DNA of 64,000 nucleotides from Lolium rigidum (GCF_022539505.1 NC_061508.1:347523484-347587483); one strand, 5' to 3'. Positions 11,065 through 22,966 are shown, numbered from the stretch's first letter. A program made the numbers and translations. The notes: generated from the letters alone by a model not told the origin.

Positions 11065-13669
11065 TACACACTTTCTGCGCCTAGCTGAAAGGCGTTAAAG
11101 AAAAGCGCTTATGGGAGACAACCCATGTTTTTACCTACAGTACTTTGTTTTTATTTTGTGTCTTGGAAGTTGTTTACTACTGTAGCAACCTCTCCTTATC
11201 TTAGTTTTGAGTTTTGTTGTGCCAAGTTAAGCCGTTGATAGAAAAGTAAGTACTAGATTTGGATTACTGCGCAGTTCCAGATTTCTTTGCTGTCACGAAT
11301 CTGAGCCCACTGCCCTGCAGGAAGCTCAGAAAATTATGCCAATTTACGTGCATGATCCTCAGATATGTACGCAACTTTCATTCAATTTGAGCATTTTCAT
11401 TTGAGCAAGTCTGGTGCCATTTTAAAATTCGTCAATACGAACTGTTCTGTTTTGACAGATTCTGCCTTTTATTTCGCATTGCCTCTTTCGCTATGTTGGA
11501 TGAATTTCTTTGATCCACTAATGTCCAGTAGCATTATGCAATGTCCAGAAGTGTTAAGAATGAGTGTGTCACCTCTGAATATGTCAATTTATATTGTGCA
11601 CTAACCCTCTAATGAGTTGTTTCGAGTTTGGTGTGGAGGAAGTTTTCAAGGATCAAGAGAGGAGTATGATGCAACATGATCAAGGAGAGTGAAAGCTCTA
11701 AGCTTGGGGATGCACCCGGTGGTTCACCCCTGCATATATCAAGAAGACTCAAGCGTCTAAGCTTGGGGATGCCCAAGGCATCCCCTTCTTCATCAACAAA
11801 TTATCAGGTTCCTCCCCGAAACTACATTTTTATTCGGCCACATCTTATGTGCTTTTTCTTGGAGCGTCGTTTTGTTTTAGTTTTTGTTTTGTTTGAATAA
11901 AATGGATCCTAGCATTCACTTTATGGGAGAGATACACACTCCGCTGTAGCATATGGACAAATATGTCCTTGGTTTCTACTCATAGTATTCATGGCGAAGT
12001 TTCTCCTTCGTTAAATTGTTATATGGTTGGAATTGGAAAATGATACATGTAGTAATTGCTATAAATGTTTTGCGTAATGTGATACTTGGCAATTGTTGTG
12101 CTCATGTTTAAGCTCTTGCATCATATGCTTTGCACCCATTAATGAAGAAATACATAGAGCATGCTAAAATTTGGTTTGCATATTTGGTTTCTCTAAGGTC
12201 TAGATAATTTCTAGTTTTGAGTTTGAACAACAAGGAAGACGGTATAGAGTATTATAATGCTTTCAATATGACTTTTATGTGAGTTTTGCTGTACTAGTTC
12301 ATCCTTGTGTTTGCCTCAAACAACCTTGCTAGCCTAAACCTTGTATCGAGAGGGAATACTTCTCATGCATCCAAAATACTTGAGCCAACCACTATGCCAT
12401 TTGTGTCCACCATACCTACCTATACTACATGGTATTTTCCCGCCATTCCAAAGTAAATTGCTTGAGTGCTACCTTTAAAATTCCATCATTCACCTTTGCA
12501 ATATATAGCTCATGGGACAAATAGCTTAAAAACTATTGTAGTATTGAATATGTAATTATGCACTTTATCTCTTATTAAGTTGCTTGTTGTGCGATAACCA
12601 TGTTTACTGGGAACGCCATCAACTCTTTGTTGAATTTCATGTGAGTTGCTATGCATGTTCGTCTTGTCTCGAAGTAAGGGCGATCTACACCGAGTTGAAT
12701 GGTTTGAGCATGCATATTGTGAGAGAAGAACATTGGGCCGCTAACTAAAGCCATGTTCCATGGTGGAAGTTTCAGTTTTGGACAAACATCCTCAAATCTC
12801 TAATGAGAAAAGAATTAATTGTTGTTGAATGCTTAAAGCATTAAAAGAGGAGTCCATTATCTGTTGTCTATGTTGTCCCGGTATGGATGTCTAAGTTGAG
12901 AATAATCAAAAGCGAGAAATCCAAATGCGAGTTTTCTCCTTAGACCTTTGTACAGGCGGCATAGAGGTACCCCTTTGTGATACTTGGTTAAAGCATATGT
13001 ATTGCGGTGATAATCCAGGTAGTCCAAGCTAATTAGGACAAGGTGCGAGCACTATTAGTACACTATGCATGAGGCTTGCAACTTATAAGATATAATTTAC
13101 ATGATGCATATGCTTTATTACTACCGTTGACAAAATTGTTTCATGTTTTCAAAATCAAAGCTCTAGCACAAATATAGCAATCGATGCTTTTCCTCTATGA
13201 GGACCATTCTTTTTACTTTCAATGTTGAGTCGGTTCACCTATTTCTCTCCACCTCAAGAAGCAAACACTTGTGTGAACTGTGCATTGATTCTTACATACT
13301 TGCTTATTGCACTTATTATATTACTCTATGTTGACAATATCCATGAGATATACATGTTACAAGTTGAAAGCAACCGCTGAAACTTAATCTTCTTTTGTGT
13401 TGCTTCAATACCTTTACTTCGAATTATTGCTTTATGAGTTAACTCTTATGCAAGACTTATTGATGCTTGTCTTGAAATGCTATTCATGAAAAGTCTTTGC
13501 TTTATGATTCACTTGTTTACTCATGTCATACACATTGTTTTGATCGCTGCATTCTCTACATATGCTTTACAAATAGTATGATCAAGTTTATGATGGCATG
13601 TCACTCCGGAAATTATCTTTGTTATCGTTTTACCTTGCTCGGGACGAGCAGAACTAAGCTTGGGGATGC
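11065..13669 (+). other. Long non-coding internal region of Gypsy copy 1
   Basis: 2.6 kb with no open frame of family type. It is shared, in reverse orientation, with 34462-37054 of copy 3, so it belongs to the family and is not a chance loss. It contains three copies of AAGCTTGGGGATGC: at about 11699, about 11759 and immediately before the 3' LTR (13656-13669). The last one is in the position of the polypurine tract that primes plus-strand DNA. Confidence 0.8.
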
Positions 13670-15263
13670 TGATACGTCTCCAACGTATCGATAATTTCTT
13701 GTGTTCCATGCCACATTATTGATGTTATCTACATGTTTTATGCACACTTTATATCATATTCGTGCATTTTCTGGAACTAACCTATTAACAAGATGCCGAA
13801 GTGCCGATTCGTTGTTTTCTGCTGTTTTTGGTTTCGAAATCCTAGTAAAGAAATATTCTCGGAATTGGACGAAATTAAAGCCCGGAGGCCTATTTTCTCA
13901 CGAAGCTTCCGAAGTCCGAAGGAGAGACGAAGAGGGGCCACGGGGCGCCAAACCCTAGGGCGGCGCGGCCCCCCTTGGCCGCGCCGGCCTGTGGTGTGGG
14001 CCCCCTGTGCCGCCTCTTGACCTGCCCTTCCGCCTACAAATAGCCTCCGTGACGAAACCCCCGGTACCGAGAGCCACGATACGGAAAACATTACCGAGAC
14101 GCCGTCGCCGCCGATCCCATCTCGGGGGATCCCGGAGATCGCCTCCGGCACCCTGCCGGAGAGGGGATTCATCTCCCGGAGGACTCTACACCGCCATGGT
14201 CGCCTCCGGAGTGATGAGTGAGTAGTCTACCCCTGGACTATGGGTCCATAGCAGTAGCTAGATGGTTGTCTTCTCCCCATTGTGCTATCATTGTCGGATC
14301 TTGTGAGCTGCCTATCATGATCAAGATCATCTATATGTAATTCTATATGTTGCGTTTGTTGGGATCCGATGAATAGAGAATACTTGTTATGTTGATTATC
14401 AAAGTTATGCTTATGTGTTGTTTATGATCTTGCATGCTCTCCGTTATTAGTAGATGCTCTGGCCAAGTAGATGCTTTTAACTCCAAGAGGGAGTACTTAT
14501 GCTCGATAGTGGGTTCATGCCTGCATTGACACCTGGGGGAGTGACAGAAACCCCTAAGGTTGTGTTGTGCTGTTGCCACTAGGGATAAAACATTGATGCT
14601 ATGTCTAAGGATGTAGTTGTTGATTACATTACGCACCATACTTAATGCAATTGTCTGTTGTTTGCAACTTAATACTGGAGGGGTTCGGATGATAACTCTG
14701 AAGGTGGACTTTTTAGGCATAGATGCGGTTGGATGGCGGTCTATGTACTTTGTCGTAATGCCCAATTAAATCTCACTATACTCATCATGATATGTATGTG
14801 CATTGTCATGCTCTCTTTATTTGTCAATTGCCCAACTGTAATTTGTTCACCCAACATGCTGTTCGTCTTATGGGAGAGACACCTCTAGTGAACTGTGGAC
14901 CCCGGTCCAATTCTCTTTACTGAAATACAATCTACTGCAATACTTGTTTCTACTCTTTTTCTCTGCAAACAATCATCTTCCACACAATACGGTTAATCCT
15001 TTGTTACAGCAAGCCGGTGAGATTGACAACCTCACTGTTTCGTTGGGGCAAAGTAGCTTGGTTGTGTTGTGCGAGGTTCCACGTTGGCGCCGGAATCTCC
15101 GGTGTTGCGCCGCACTACATCCCGCCGCCATCAACCTTCAACGTGCTTCTTGGCTCCTCCTGGTTCGATAAACCTTGGTTTCTTTCGAGGGAAAACTTGC
15201 TGCTGTGCGCATCATACCTTCCTCTTGGGGTTGCCCAACGAACGTGTGAAATACACGCCATCG
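13670..15263 (+). repeat. 3' LTR of Gypsy copy 1
   Basis: Same length as the 5' LTR. It ends CATCG where CATCA is expected; because the next base is the G of target duplication GACAC, this is a CAG-to-CGG difference like the others between the two LTRs. It follows the polypurine-like AAGCTTGGGGATGC. Confidence 0.95.
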
Positions 15264-15268
15264 GACAC

Positions 15269-15991
15269 TACGCAAGAACCGGAGGATTGCCATAGATCAA
15301 TTGAGATATTCTCGGATCGTTGGCTCACTCATGTACTTAGCGAGCGCGACTAGACCCGACATCTCTTTTGCTGTTAGCAAGTTGAGTAGGTTCATGTCAA
15401 ACCCGAGTACTGATCATTGGCATGCACTTGATAGGGTCATGCGCTACCTATGTGGTACAATGAGTTATGGGATTCACTATTCGGGGCACCCAGCTGTGCT
15501 TGAAGGATATAGTGATTCGAATTGGATCTCGGATGTAGCTGATCCGTACGCCACAAGTGGGTATGTATTTACCTTTGGAGGTGGCGCGAGTGTCATGGAG
15601 ATCTTGTAAGCAAACCATATTGACGAGGTCAACTATGGAAGCAGAACTTACTGCTTTAGACACAACCACTGTTGAATCAGAATGGTTGCGTGAGCTCTTG
15701 ATGGACTTGCCTGTGGTTGAAAAACCTGTTCCGGCAATCCTTTTGAATTGTGACAATCAAACTGTAATTGTCAAAGTGAACAATTCTAAGGATAACGCGA
15801 AGTCATCAAGACACGTCAAGAGACGTTTGAAGTCTGTCGGGAAATTGCGAAACTCCGGAGTAATAAGCTGTTACATATATTCAAACGAGACAAAAACCCA
15901 GCGAGATCCCTTTACAAAGGGACTATCACGTAATGTGATAGAAAGTGCATCGAGGGAGATGGGTTTGAGACCCGTTGATGTTACGCCATAA
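15269..15991 (+). pseudogene. Copia 1 end of reverse transcriptase and RNase H
   Basis: Coding resumes after the Gypsy insertion. SRIVGSLMYLASATRPDISF (15304-15363) is the conserved RT/RNase H junction, and LSRFMSNPSTDHWHALDRVM follows. RNase H residues are visible in YSDSNW, STMEAELTAL and CDNQTVI, and the C-terminal HVKRRLK and DPFTKGL segments are present. One frame change lies near 15600 (VMEILstop against the frame from 15557). RNase H would remove the RNA strand during cDNA synthesis. Confidence 0.88.
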
Positions 15992-16535
15992 GTGGTAACC
16001 CAACCTTTGTGATCGGAGATCCCGTGAATTAGGACCTGGGAAGAACAAACTAGTGGTTTAATTGAGGAGAGTATTATGTAACCCTCTCTATGTGAAGATG
16101 CACAACTCTCGGTTGTTGTAAGGCAGGTTGGCAACAAGCCTTAATGTGTTTATGTTGGCTATTTTAGCAAAGATGCTGTCCTACTGAGCATTCTTGAAAT
16201 AACACACCTATATGAGTCCGATTGTTAAACGTCGCAATCTATGAGATTTGGGTGATCTCTAGTAAACTCATGAAGAGACCACGAAGTATGACGCATATGC
16301 TTCACCCGCGGGGTAGGCTACTGGCAGCCATGTACTGGTCATGACTTTGAGTGAAACCCTGTTCACGCAAAACTTGCAATTCAAGGCTTAGTCCATTGTT
16401 CAAGTGTGGATGGATGTAGCTTAAGGTTCTAGGCGGAAGTTCAACTTAACAGTCTCCATCTGAAACACTCGGTATATAAACAAGCGGCGAGTATTGGTAA
16501 ATCTCTAAATGGGGATTTGAGATCCGGTGGGGGAT

Positions 16536-17601
16536 TGTTGAAATATTGGGCCCATTTTTAGTGGCCCAAATTAGATTTCAGTTTTTCCTATAAATCTCAA
16601 AGCCCACATAGTGGCAGCCTTGTGAGTTTGAGCCCAAGTTGGTGGCAGCTCACTAGGGAGTGGCAAGAGGTGGGAAGTTTAGTCCCACATGGAAAGTTGG
16701 GAGGAAGTTAGACCACCTTATAAGGTGGGTTGTTCCACCACTAGTAAGTGAGTGAGAATAGGAGTGCTACACGCGCGCTCCTCCTCCTCCTCGCTCGCTC
16801 GTCTCGTCTCGACTCGACACGACACGTCACGACGCGCGCCGCGCTCGTGGTGAGTGGATTGAGCCTCGAGCCGATACTTTCCTTACTTTTGCGGCTCGAG
16901 GAAAACGAACGGAGTCCTAGACGGACGCGTCCGCGGTTAGTCGGTTCGGGTCGCTCCCGGATCGTGGGCTATCTGTAACCGACTCAAAACGTTCGTGCGA
17001 CGTGGGCGTGGCCCACGTTGCCTAGGGTTTCCCGAGCCTATATAATCTCCTTCCCGGCTACCGCAGAAACATCATCCAATACACGAGTTAGGGTTTCCAC
17101 CTCTCTCTGCTTGCGCCGCCATCGTAGCCTACTCCATCCCGCGAGCCGACGTGCATCGGCGAACGGGAGAGCAGAGTCTCCGGAACCGCTCGTCCTTGCG
17201 ATCCTGTACGGGAGAGGGCGAATTAGGTTTTTGGGAAGCGCTCTGCGCGACTGCTCAAGCTCTTCATCACGGGTCGCCTTCCGTCCAAGTCGGGCGGTGC
17301 TGCCTACCGTCGTCTTCAACGCCATCTACTTCGACCCGTCGTCCCCGTCGTCAACAACGTTGTCATCAACAACGTTACTGCTGCGACATCGTCTGCTACA
17401 CCTCCACCGCCACCACCACCAGATCGGTACGTGCGACATATCTCGATCTTTTTAGCGATGGATGCTTTACCGTTTGCTTGCTGCTTGCTACTCATGTTGA
17501 TTAATGCATCTAGTATGTTTGAGTTTCACATGTTAGTAGTTGCTGCCATCATGTTTTATATTCTGGAATTAATCATGGAAATTGTGCCTAATTATCCAAC
17601 A
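16536..17601 (+). repeat. 3' LTR of Copia 1 (1066 bp)
   Basis: Starts TGTTGAAATATTGGGCCC after a purine tract and ends CCTAATTATCCAACA. The terminal TGTTG/CAACA inverted repeat is perfect. Its last 56 bp equal 5266-5321. It is unusually GC-rich and CG-rich in the middle (16770-17420) for an LTR. Confidence 0.9.
17039..17046 (+). promoter_or_regulatory. TATA box of the Copia 1 LTR promoter
   Basis: TATATAAT in CCTATATAATCTCCTTCC, about 500 bp into the 3' LTR, is followed by a C/T-rich stretch of the kind seen at plant transcription starts. It would be the LTR promoter. In this 3' copy it could drive read-through into 17.6 kb. Confidence 0.5.
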
Positions 17602-17682
17602 ATCGCATCAAAATCCAGCCTCTTGCGAGCGCGCACACACACGCGCCCACACACCATGAGCGCCGGATGCATCACTCGCTCC

Positions 17683-17815
17683 TTTTTTTTAGAAACACAT
17701 TACAAACGCAGATCCTCACATATACGCAGTATACATTAATCCTTATGAACGCATACACGCACACGCTACCTCTATAAACACCTCCGAAAGATTGAGCCGG
17801 TCCCTCTTTCTCTTC
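17683..17815 (-). repeat. Poly(T)-headed dispersed repeat, probable non-LTR retroelement tail
   Basis: A T8 run at 17683-17690 followed by AGAAACACATTACAAACG and a CA-rich stretch, then CACCTCCGAAAGATTGAGCC, resembles a common wheat-group repeat with a poly(A) end in reverse orientation. The assignment to a SINE/LINE tail is from memory and unconfirmed. Confidence 0.4.
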
Positions 17816-17865
17816 CTTTGCTCCACCTCTATTTGCTTGGAATTGGAACAATGACATTGTACGTG

Positions 17866-18538
17866 AGGGCATCTTTAGCGGGTTGACTCAAAATATGACC
17901 CAAACAGTTCTTTTCTGTCCGTTCAAGTTGGCTCGTGGATAAAATTTGGGAGGTGGTCTGTTGTGCTCGGGCGTGCATCCATCGGCCCGACGTATGTTGC
18001 CTTTCCCTGCCTGATGTCAAGGACTGACGCTCTGACACTAATGGCAGTGTTATGTCGTCGGCTTCGCGCGCGCCTGTCCCGGAGGATTTCCCGTGGCGGT
18101 TGGTTCCCGCCCTCTGCGTCTGCGTGCAATTGATGTTTCCCACGAACAAGCCATCTTGGCTGCACGGGTGGCCATCGACAGGGACAGCCTCGACGGTGAG
18201 GAGGAGTAGACATGTAGGGGCCAGTGTACTGGTAGTCGTCTTCATTTATTTTTGGTTAAATTAGATGCGAGCCTTTTTGTAATTGACTGTCGGATCCTAA
18301 TGAATCATTAACTAGTATAATGTGACACTTACGAGGTGGGCCCATCAGCCGATGAGCAGACACTCGCGATGTTCACGTGTTGTTCGATCCGTTCCCCAAT
18401 TTTGGTAGACGAATGGGTCATGTCGGATGGGTCGATATGTTTGAGTCGCGCCGCTGGAGCGTGCGTTAGCTTTTAGCCCGTCCACACGGTCCGATTCGGA
18501 CATGCCATGACATGTGTCGACCCCGCTGAAGATGTCCT
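17866..18538. mobile_element. Possible Mutator-like non-autonomous element
   Basis: GAGGGCATCTTTAGCGGG at the left and, read on the minus strand, TCAGGACATCTTCAGCGGG at the right form an imperfect inverted repeat of a type (GGGCATCTcCAGCGG) common at the ends of grass MULEs. No coding sequence is seen inside and I could not find a clear 8-10 bp target duplication. Confidence 0.4.
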
Positions 18539-20337
18539 GAGCCACTCCAAGAAATTGTTATGATCCTTGATAATGGACAATGTCTTCACTTTTCTTACAA
18601 CCATCATTGCAACTATATGAGCATCATTCTTAATTAGACATAGGCCATGTCATGTCATTCCATAAACACACCAAAATAATTTTGTTTTATCTTCCATCTC
18701 ATTTCCTCCTCGCGTAACAAAATCCTCAAGCCATTGAGAATGTATTAGTGCTGCAATAGTCAAAAAGATCTAGAGACCCACTAACATATTCCAGATGCTC
18801 CTTCGGACCACAAGAAAACCATTGTGATCCAACTCCACTGTGAACCCGTCAGGATCATTTGAAAATATGCAAAATCATGCCATAAAATGTCTTGTGTAGG
18901 AAACCTTGAAAGTTTATTATATACATTTCACTACCATGTACTATACATGCTAATTTATCCTATAAATGTACATCAGGTCATTCAAACACCAACGGTCAAC
19001 TTCAGTTCACACTGCAACCTTCAACATTCAGTGAACACTTGAAACTTGATATTTAGTTAACTTGTGCATCTTCAATTTCGACCTATTAATCCTCAAACTA
19101 CATTAGTTACAAACACAATACCAACAATGAAATAGAAGCATTGCAAGATCAGACTCCGATCTAAGGGCGGACTGAATCTTAACTGAGATAGGGGGATAGG
19201 CTCTTGGGCGTCCTACCTTAAGGAAATAAACCGAAAGGTTCCATCCAATAGTATACCAAGTTTGCGAAATGTACCGGTGGTTCGCAAAATATCTAGCTTA
19301 CCGGTCATCTCCCACTCCTATCATCTAGAAATTGAAAGAACTATAGCATGCCAGAAACGGGGAGTTGAGGTGGTTAGACCTATACCCCGAAATGCTCCCA
19401 GCATAGGAGCCTATGGTTCCATTCTTGTTATTGCTGGAGGTACACATACCTCTTCTCGGTGTGGTGGAGCGATATACGAAAAATAGATGCTAAGCCTGCA
19501 ATGTCCGATAACAATCAATGCTTCAAAGCTTTCCCGACCAACTTTAATTGTTGCCAAAATAGAGCACCAACCTAATCGATCTCAACCACAACAAGCAGAG
19601 AATAAGGGCGTACCATGGTGCGGACGTTCTTCGCGCCAGTGTAGCCAGCGAGGATCACCAGCCATCGACCAGAGCTCCCCCGCCGCCTACGAAATGAACG
19701 CCTTCCTTCCTCGCCAACGTCGTCGCCGAGCAAAAAGGAAGCCACGGTTATATAGAAAGAGAGAGAGAGATTAAGGACCGTTTTGCAAATTTGCAGTGGC
19801 TGCGCAATAGCAAGGACATGTTCACTATTACTTGTTTTGTCCGTGCTTCTGCAAAAACGAACGTTTCCCGCCAGGATAAGGACATGTGTTGCTTCCAAAT
19901 TAAATTTGCATGAACAATGCACCCACGCGACAAAGTTTTGTACCAGCAGACGCATTTTGTAACAAGCTGGTATACTAATGTCTTTTTTTTTGAACAGGAA
20001 AGGTCCCGAAGGACCTAGGGCTTCATTTCTTCTGCGGTGGAGTACATTTTACAGATAAGGTCTAAAGGAAACAAGCAAATTACAAGCTGGCCCTGACAAA
20101 TTGCACTGAGGACCCTGAAATAAAACCAGAAAAAGCGATCAGGCCCAGCTCCTTCTTCACCGCGACGAAGCTCGCCGGAGTCAACCTCTACGCCGTCGGG
20201 GACGGGACCACTTGGGGCGCAGAGGTGGGAGCCAACTCCGACGAAACTGGAGAGCCTCCGAGTCGGAATGAACGCTTGAAGGAGGTTGCTGCTGCCTTGA
20301 GGATGGCCTGTCGCCGTCACACGAGGGTGGAGGGGCC

Positions 20338-20460
20338 TCCCTTCAGCCGTGAAATACGGCGATAGTGGCGCCCTGGTAATCCTCCGATGTAGGGGCTGCC
20401 TTTCAGCCATGGGATATAGCGACAACGGCGCCGTGAAGAACCTCCGAGTAGAAGCCGACG
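20338..20460. repeat. 61-bp tandem duplication
   Basis: 20338-20398 and 20399-20460 both read CCTTTCAGCC-type start, a GCGATA/GCGACA run, GGCGCC and CCTCCGA in the same spacing, at roughly 75 percent identity by eye. It lies within the poly(T)-headed repeat. Confidence 0.6.
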
Positions 20461-20507
20461 AGCTTCCCTGTTGCAGATGCGGGAACCAGCCACGAGCAGC
20501 AAGTATC

Positions 20508-22115
20508 TGATACGTCTCCGACGTATCGATAATTTCTTATGTTCTATGCCATATTATTGATGATACCTACATGTTTTATGCACACTTTATGTCATATTCG
20601 TGCATTTTCTGGAACTAACCTATTAACAAGATGCCGAAGTGCCAGTTCTCGTTTTCTCGCTGTTTTTGGTTTCGTAAATCCTAGTAACGAAATATTCTCG
20701 GAATTGGACGAAACGAAGACCCGAGAGCCTATTTTTCCACGGAGCTTCCGGAAGACCGAAGAGCATACGAAGTGGGGCCACGAGGTGGCGACACCACATG
20801 GCGGCGCGGCCAAGGGGGGCCCGCGCCGCCCTATGGTGTGGGCCCCTCGGGTCCGGCCCCGACTCGCCCCTTCCGCCTACTTAAAGCCTCCGTCGCGAAA
20901 CCCCTGATGCGAAAAAACCACGATACGGAAAACCTTGCAGAGACGCCGCCGCCGCCGATCCCATCTCGGGGGATTCTGGAGATCTCCTCCGGCACCCTGC
21001 CGGAGAGGGGATTCATCTCCCGGAGGACTCTACACCGCCATGGTCGCCTCCGGAGTGATGAGTGAGTAGTTCACCCCTGGACTATGGGTCCATAGCAGTA
21101 GCTAGATGGTTGTCTTCTCCTCATTGTGCTTCATTGTTGGATCTTGTGAGCTGCCAAACATGATCAAGATCATCTATCTGTAATTCTATATGTTGTGTTT
21201 GTCGGGATCCGATGGATAGAGAATACCATGTCATGTTAATTATCAAGTTATTACATATGTGTTGTTTATGATCTTGCATGCTCTCCGTTACTAGTAGAGG
21301 CTCTGGCCAAGTTTTTGCTTTTAACTCCAAGAGGGAGTATTTATGCTCGATAGTGGGTTCATGCCCGCATTGACACCGGGACGAAGTGATGAAAAGTTCT
21401 AAGGTTGTGTTGTGTCTGTTGCCACTAGGGATAAAACAGTGGCGCTATGTCCGAGGATGTAGTTGTTGATTACATTACGCACCATACTTAATGCAATTGT
21501 CTCGTTGCTTTGCAACTTAATACTGGAGGGGGTTCGGATGATAACTCTGAAGGTGGACTTTTTAGGCATAGATGCAGCTTGGATGGCGGTCTATGTACTT
21601 TGTCGTAATGCCCAATTAAATCTCACTATACTTATCATGTCATGTATGTGCATTGTTATGCCCTCTCTATTTGTCAATTGCCCGACCGTAATTTGTTCAC
21701 CCAACATGCTTTTATCTTATGGGAGAGACACCTCTAGTGAACTCGTGGACCCCGGTCCATTCTTTAATACTCGATATACAAATCTGTCGCAATACTTGTT
21801 TTACTCGTTTTCTCTGCAAACAATCATCTTCCACACAATACGGTTAATCTTTTGTTACAGACAAGCCGGTGAGATTGACAACCTCACCGTTTCGTTGGGG
21901 CAAAGTACTTTGGTTGTGTTGTGCGAGTTCCACGTTGGCGCCGGAATCCCCGGTGTTGCGCCACACTACATCCCGCCGCCATCAACCTTCAACGTTCTTC
22001 TTGGCTCCTCCTGGTTCGATAAACCTTGGTTTCTTTCTGAGGGAAAACTTGCTGCTGTGCGCATCATACCTTCCTCTTGGGGTTGCCCAACGAACGTGTG
22101 AAATACACGCCATCA
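20508..22115 (+). mobile_element. Solo Gypsy LTR (1608 bp) with perfect target duplication
   Basis: Runs from TGATACGTCTCCGACGTATC to ACACGCCATCA, flanked by GTATC on both sides (20503-20507 and 22116-22120). No internal region follows, so the element was reduced to one LTR by recombination between its two LTRs. It is the same family as the elements at 8553 and 32863. Confidence 0.95.
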
Positions 22116-22120
22116 GTATC

Positions 22121-22689
22121 CAACCCTCTTCTCTCTCACCACCATGATGAACAGAGAGGAGGAGGCCACCGTTGCATCGCCAGTTGCCAGATCCGCGAGA
22201 AACGACTTTATTTACGGAGATCTTCATCTCCCTCCGCTGCCACACTTTTGGCTCCGACCGCCTGAGCTCCATGAGGTCGAGGAAGAAGACGATGCAGTGC
22301 CGGATCCAGCCGATGGGATCCGCCACCTCTCTCCCGGCATGCGCGCCATACGCCACTAAGGACCATAACCTAATCCTAGTACTACTGCTATGTATTCCGG
22401 CGCCTTCTCCGGCCGGCTATTCCGGCGGAGAGGAGGAAGGAGCGGCCCGGTGAGGGGAAAAGAGGAGGTCAGATATTGTAGCAAGGTGAGAGCGAGTTGG
22501 GGAAGAAATGAGAGCGGGTGATGTACTAATGTGTAATGGTGCAATTACTAGTACCTCAAAAGAAATCGCATCGAAATCCAGCATCTATGTTGCGCAGTTG
22601 CGCGCACACAGACACTCCTAGACCGGGACGTGTCGTCTGGAACTACTCCTAGACTAGAAGAATAGTCACCGTGGGAAATAATTTCCGAG
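22121..22689. other. Upstream spacer of the PP2C gene
   Basis: GC-rich repeat tail to about 22540, then 100 bp of ordinary sequence. 22563-22610 (AATCGCATCGAAATCCAGC, then CGCGCACACA) resembles the sequence directly after Copia 1 at 17602-17640. No gene is seen. Confidence 0.5.
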
Positions 22690-22966
22690 CCAGAAACCGC
22701 GGCGCGGTGACGTCACCCCCCGCAGCCCGCACAGCAGCGCGAGACCGCGGCAGGCAGCGCCGGCCGGTGACACACCACCCACCCGCAATCCCATTCCGCA
22801 TTCGCACAGGGAGACCCAGCCCCAGTCAAGCCCACACTCCAAACCAATCCTTCCTTCCTTCCTCCGTCGCTCCTCCAGGCGCCGTCGCAACTCGCCGCGA
22901 TCCCCACCTCCGTGCCCGCCCGCCCGTCCGCTCTCGGATCTCCCCGCCCGCAGCCGAAGCGCCAAG
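22690..22966 (+). promoter_or_regulatory. GC-rich promoter and 5' UTR first exon of the PP2C gene
   Basis: A CpG-dense, C/T-rich block (CTTCCTTCCTCCGTCGC near 22850) typical of grass 5' UTRs ends at a consensus donor GCCAAG|GTAACC after 22966. Further untranslated exons are suggested by acceptor/donor pairs at 24769-24899 and 25160-25214, and the coding exon begins at 25304. The transcription start cannot be fixed from sequence alone. Confidence 0.5.

Larger units (their letters stand above)
8553..15263 (+). mobile_element. Complete non-autonomous Athila-type Gypsy element (copy 1), 6711 bp
   Basis: Two LTRs of equal length (1594 bp, 8553-10146 and 13670-15263) flank an internal region that holds a primer site, a short gag ORF and 2.6 kb without coding capacity. 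The target duplication GACAC is perfect (8548-8552 and 15264-15268), and removing the element rejoins the Copia RT/RNase H reading. No protease, RT, RNase H or integrase is present, so mobility must have been supplied in trans. The family resembles Triticeae elements called Sabrina/WHAM, a name given from memory only. Confidence 0.95.
5266..17601 (+). mobile_element. Copia LTR retrotransposon 1, split by a nested Gypsy element
   Basis: Gag, protease, integrase and reverse transcriptase are found in Copia order at 5361-8552, and RNase H resumes at 15269-15991 after a 6.7-kb insertion. A 1066-bp 3' LTR follows (16536-17601). It begins TGTTG and ends CAACA, with a purine-rich tract (GGTGGGGGAT) just before it. 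Only the last 56 bp of the 5' LTR survive after the N gap (5266-5321, matching 17546-17601). With the insertion removed the remaining element is about 5.6 kb. Both the target duplication and the left end are hidden by the gap. Confidence 0.9.
17602..20507. other. Intergenic repeats, no recognisable gene
   Basis: Besides the repeats listed separately I see no coding exon I can name. A TATA-like TCTATATAAC on the minus strand (about 19751-19760) is followed at about 19665-19610 (minus) by a short ATG frame MAGDPRWLHWREERPH that meets a GT. This could be the promoter and first exon of a gene whose remainder is lost, but support is weak. A short GA-rich microsatellite lies at about 19757-19772. 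Confidence 0.5.
19981..22540 (-). repeat. Poly(T)-headed repeat split by a solo LTR
   Basis: The T-run at 19981-19990, followed by GAACAGGAAAGGTCCCGAAG and CTTCATTTCTTCTGCGG, looks like the reversed 3' end of a dispersed grass repeat. It continues GC-rich to 20507 and plausibly past the solo LTR from 22121 to about 22540. Because the solo LTR has clean target duplications, the two halves were contiguous. The element class is uncertain. Confidence 0.4.

Noticed and set aside
19262..19486. 74-aa plus-strand open frame with CQKRGVEVVRPIPRNAPS
   Set aside because: It looks protein-like, but I could not link it to a family, splice partner or transcript signal.
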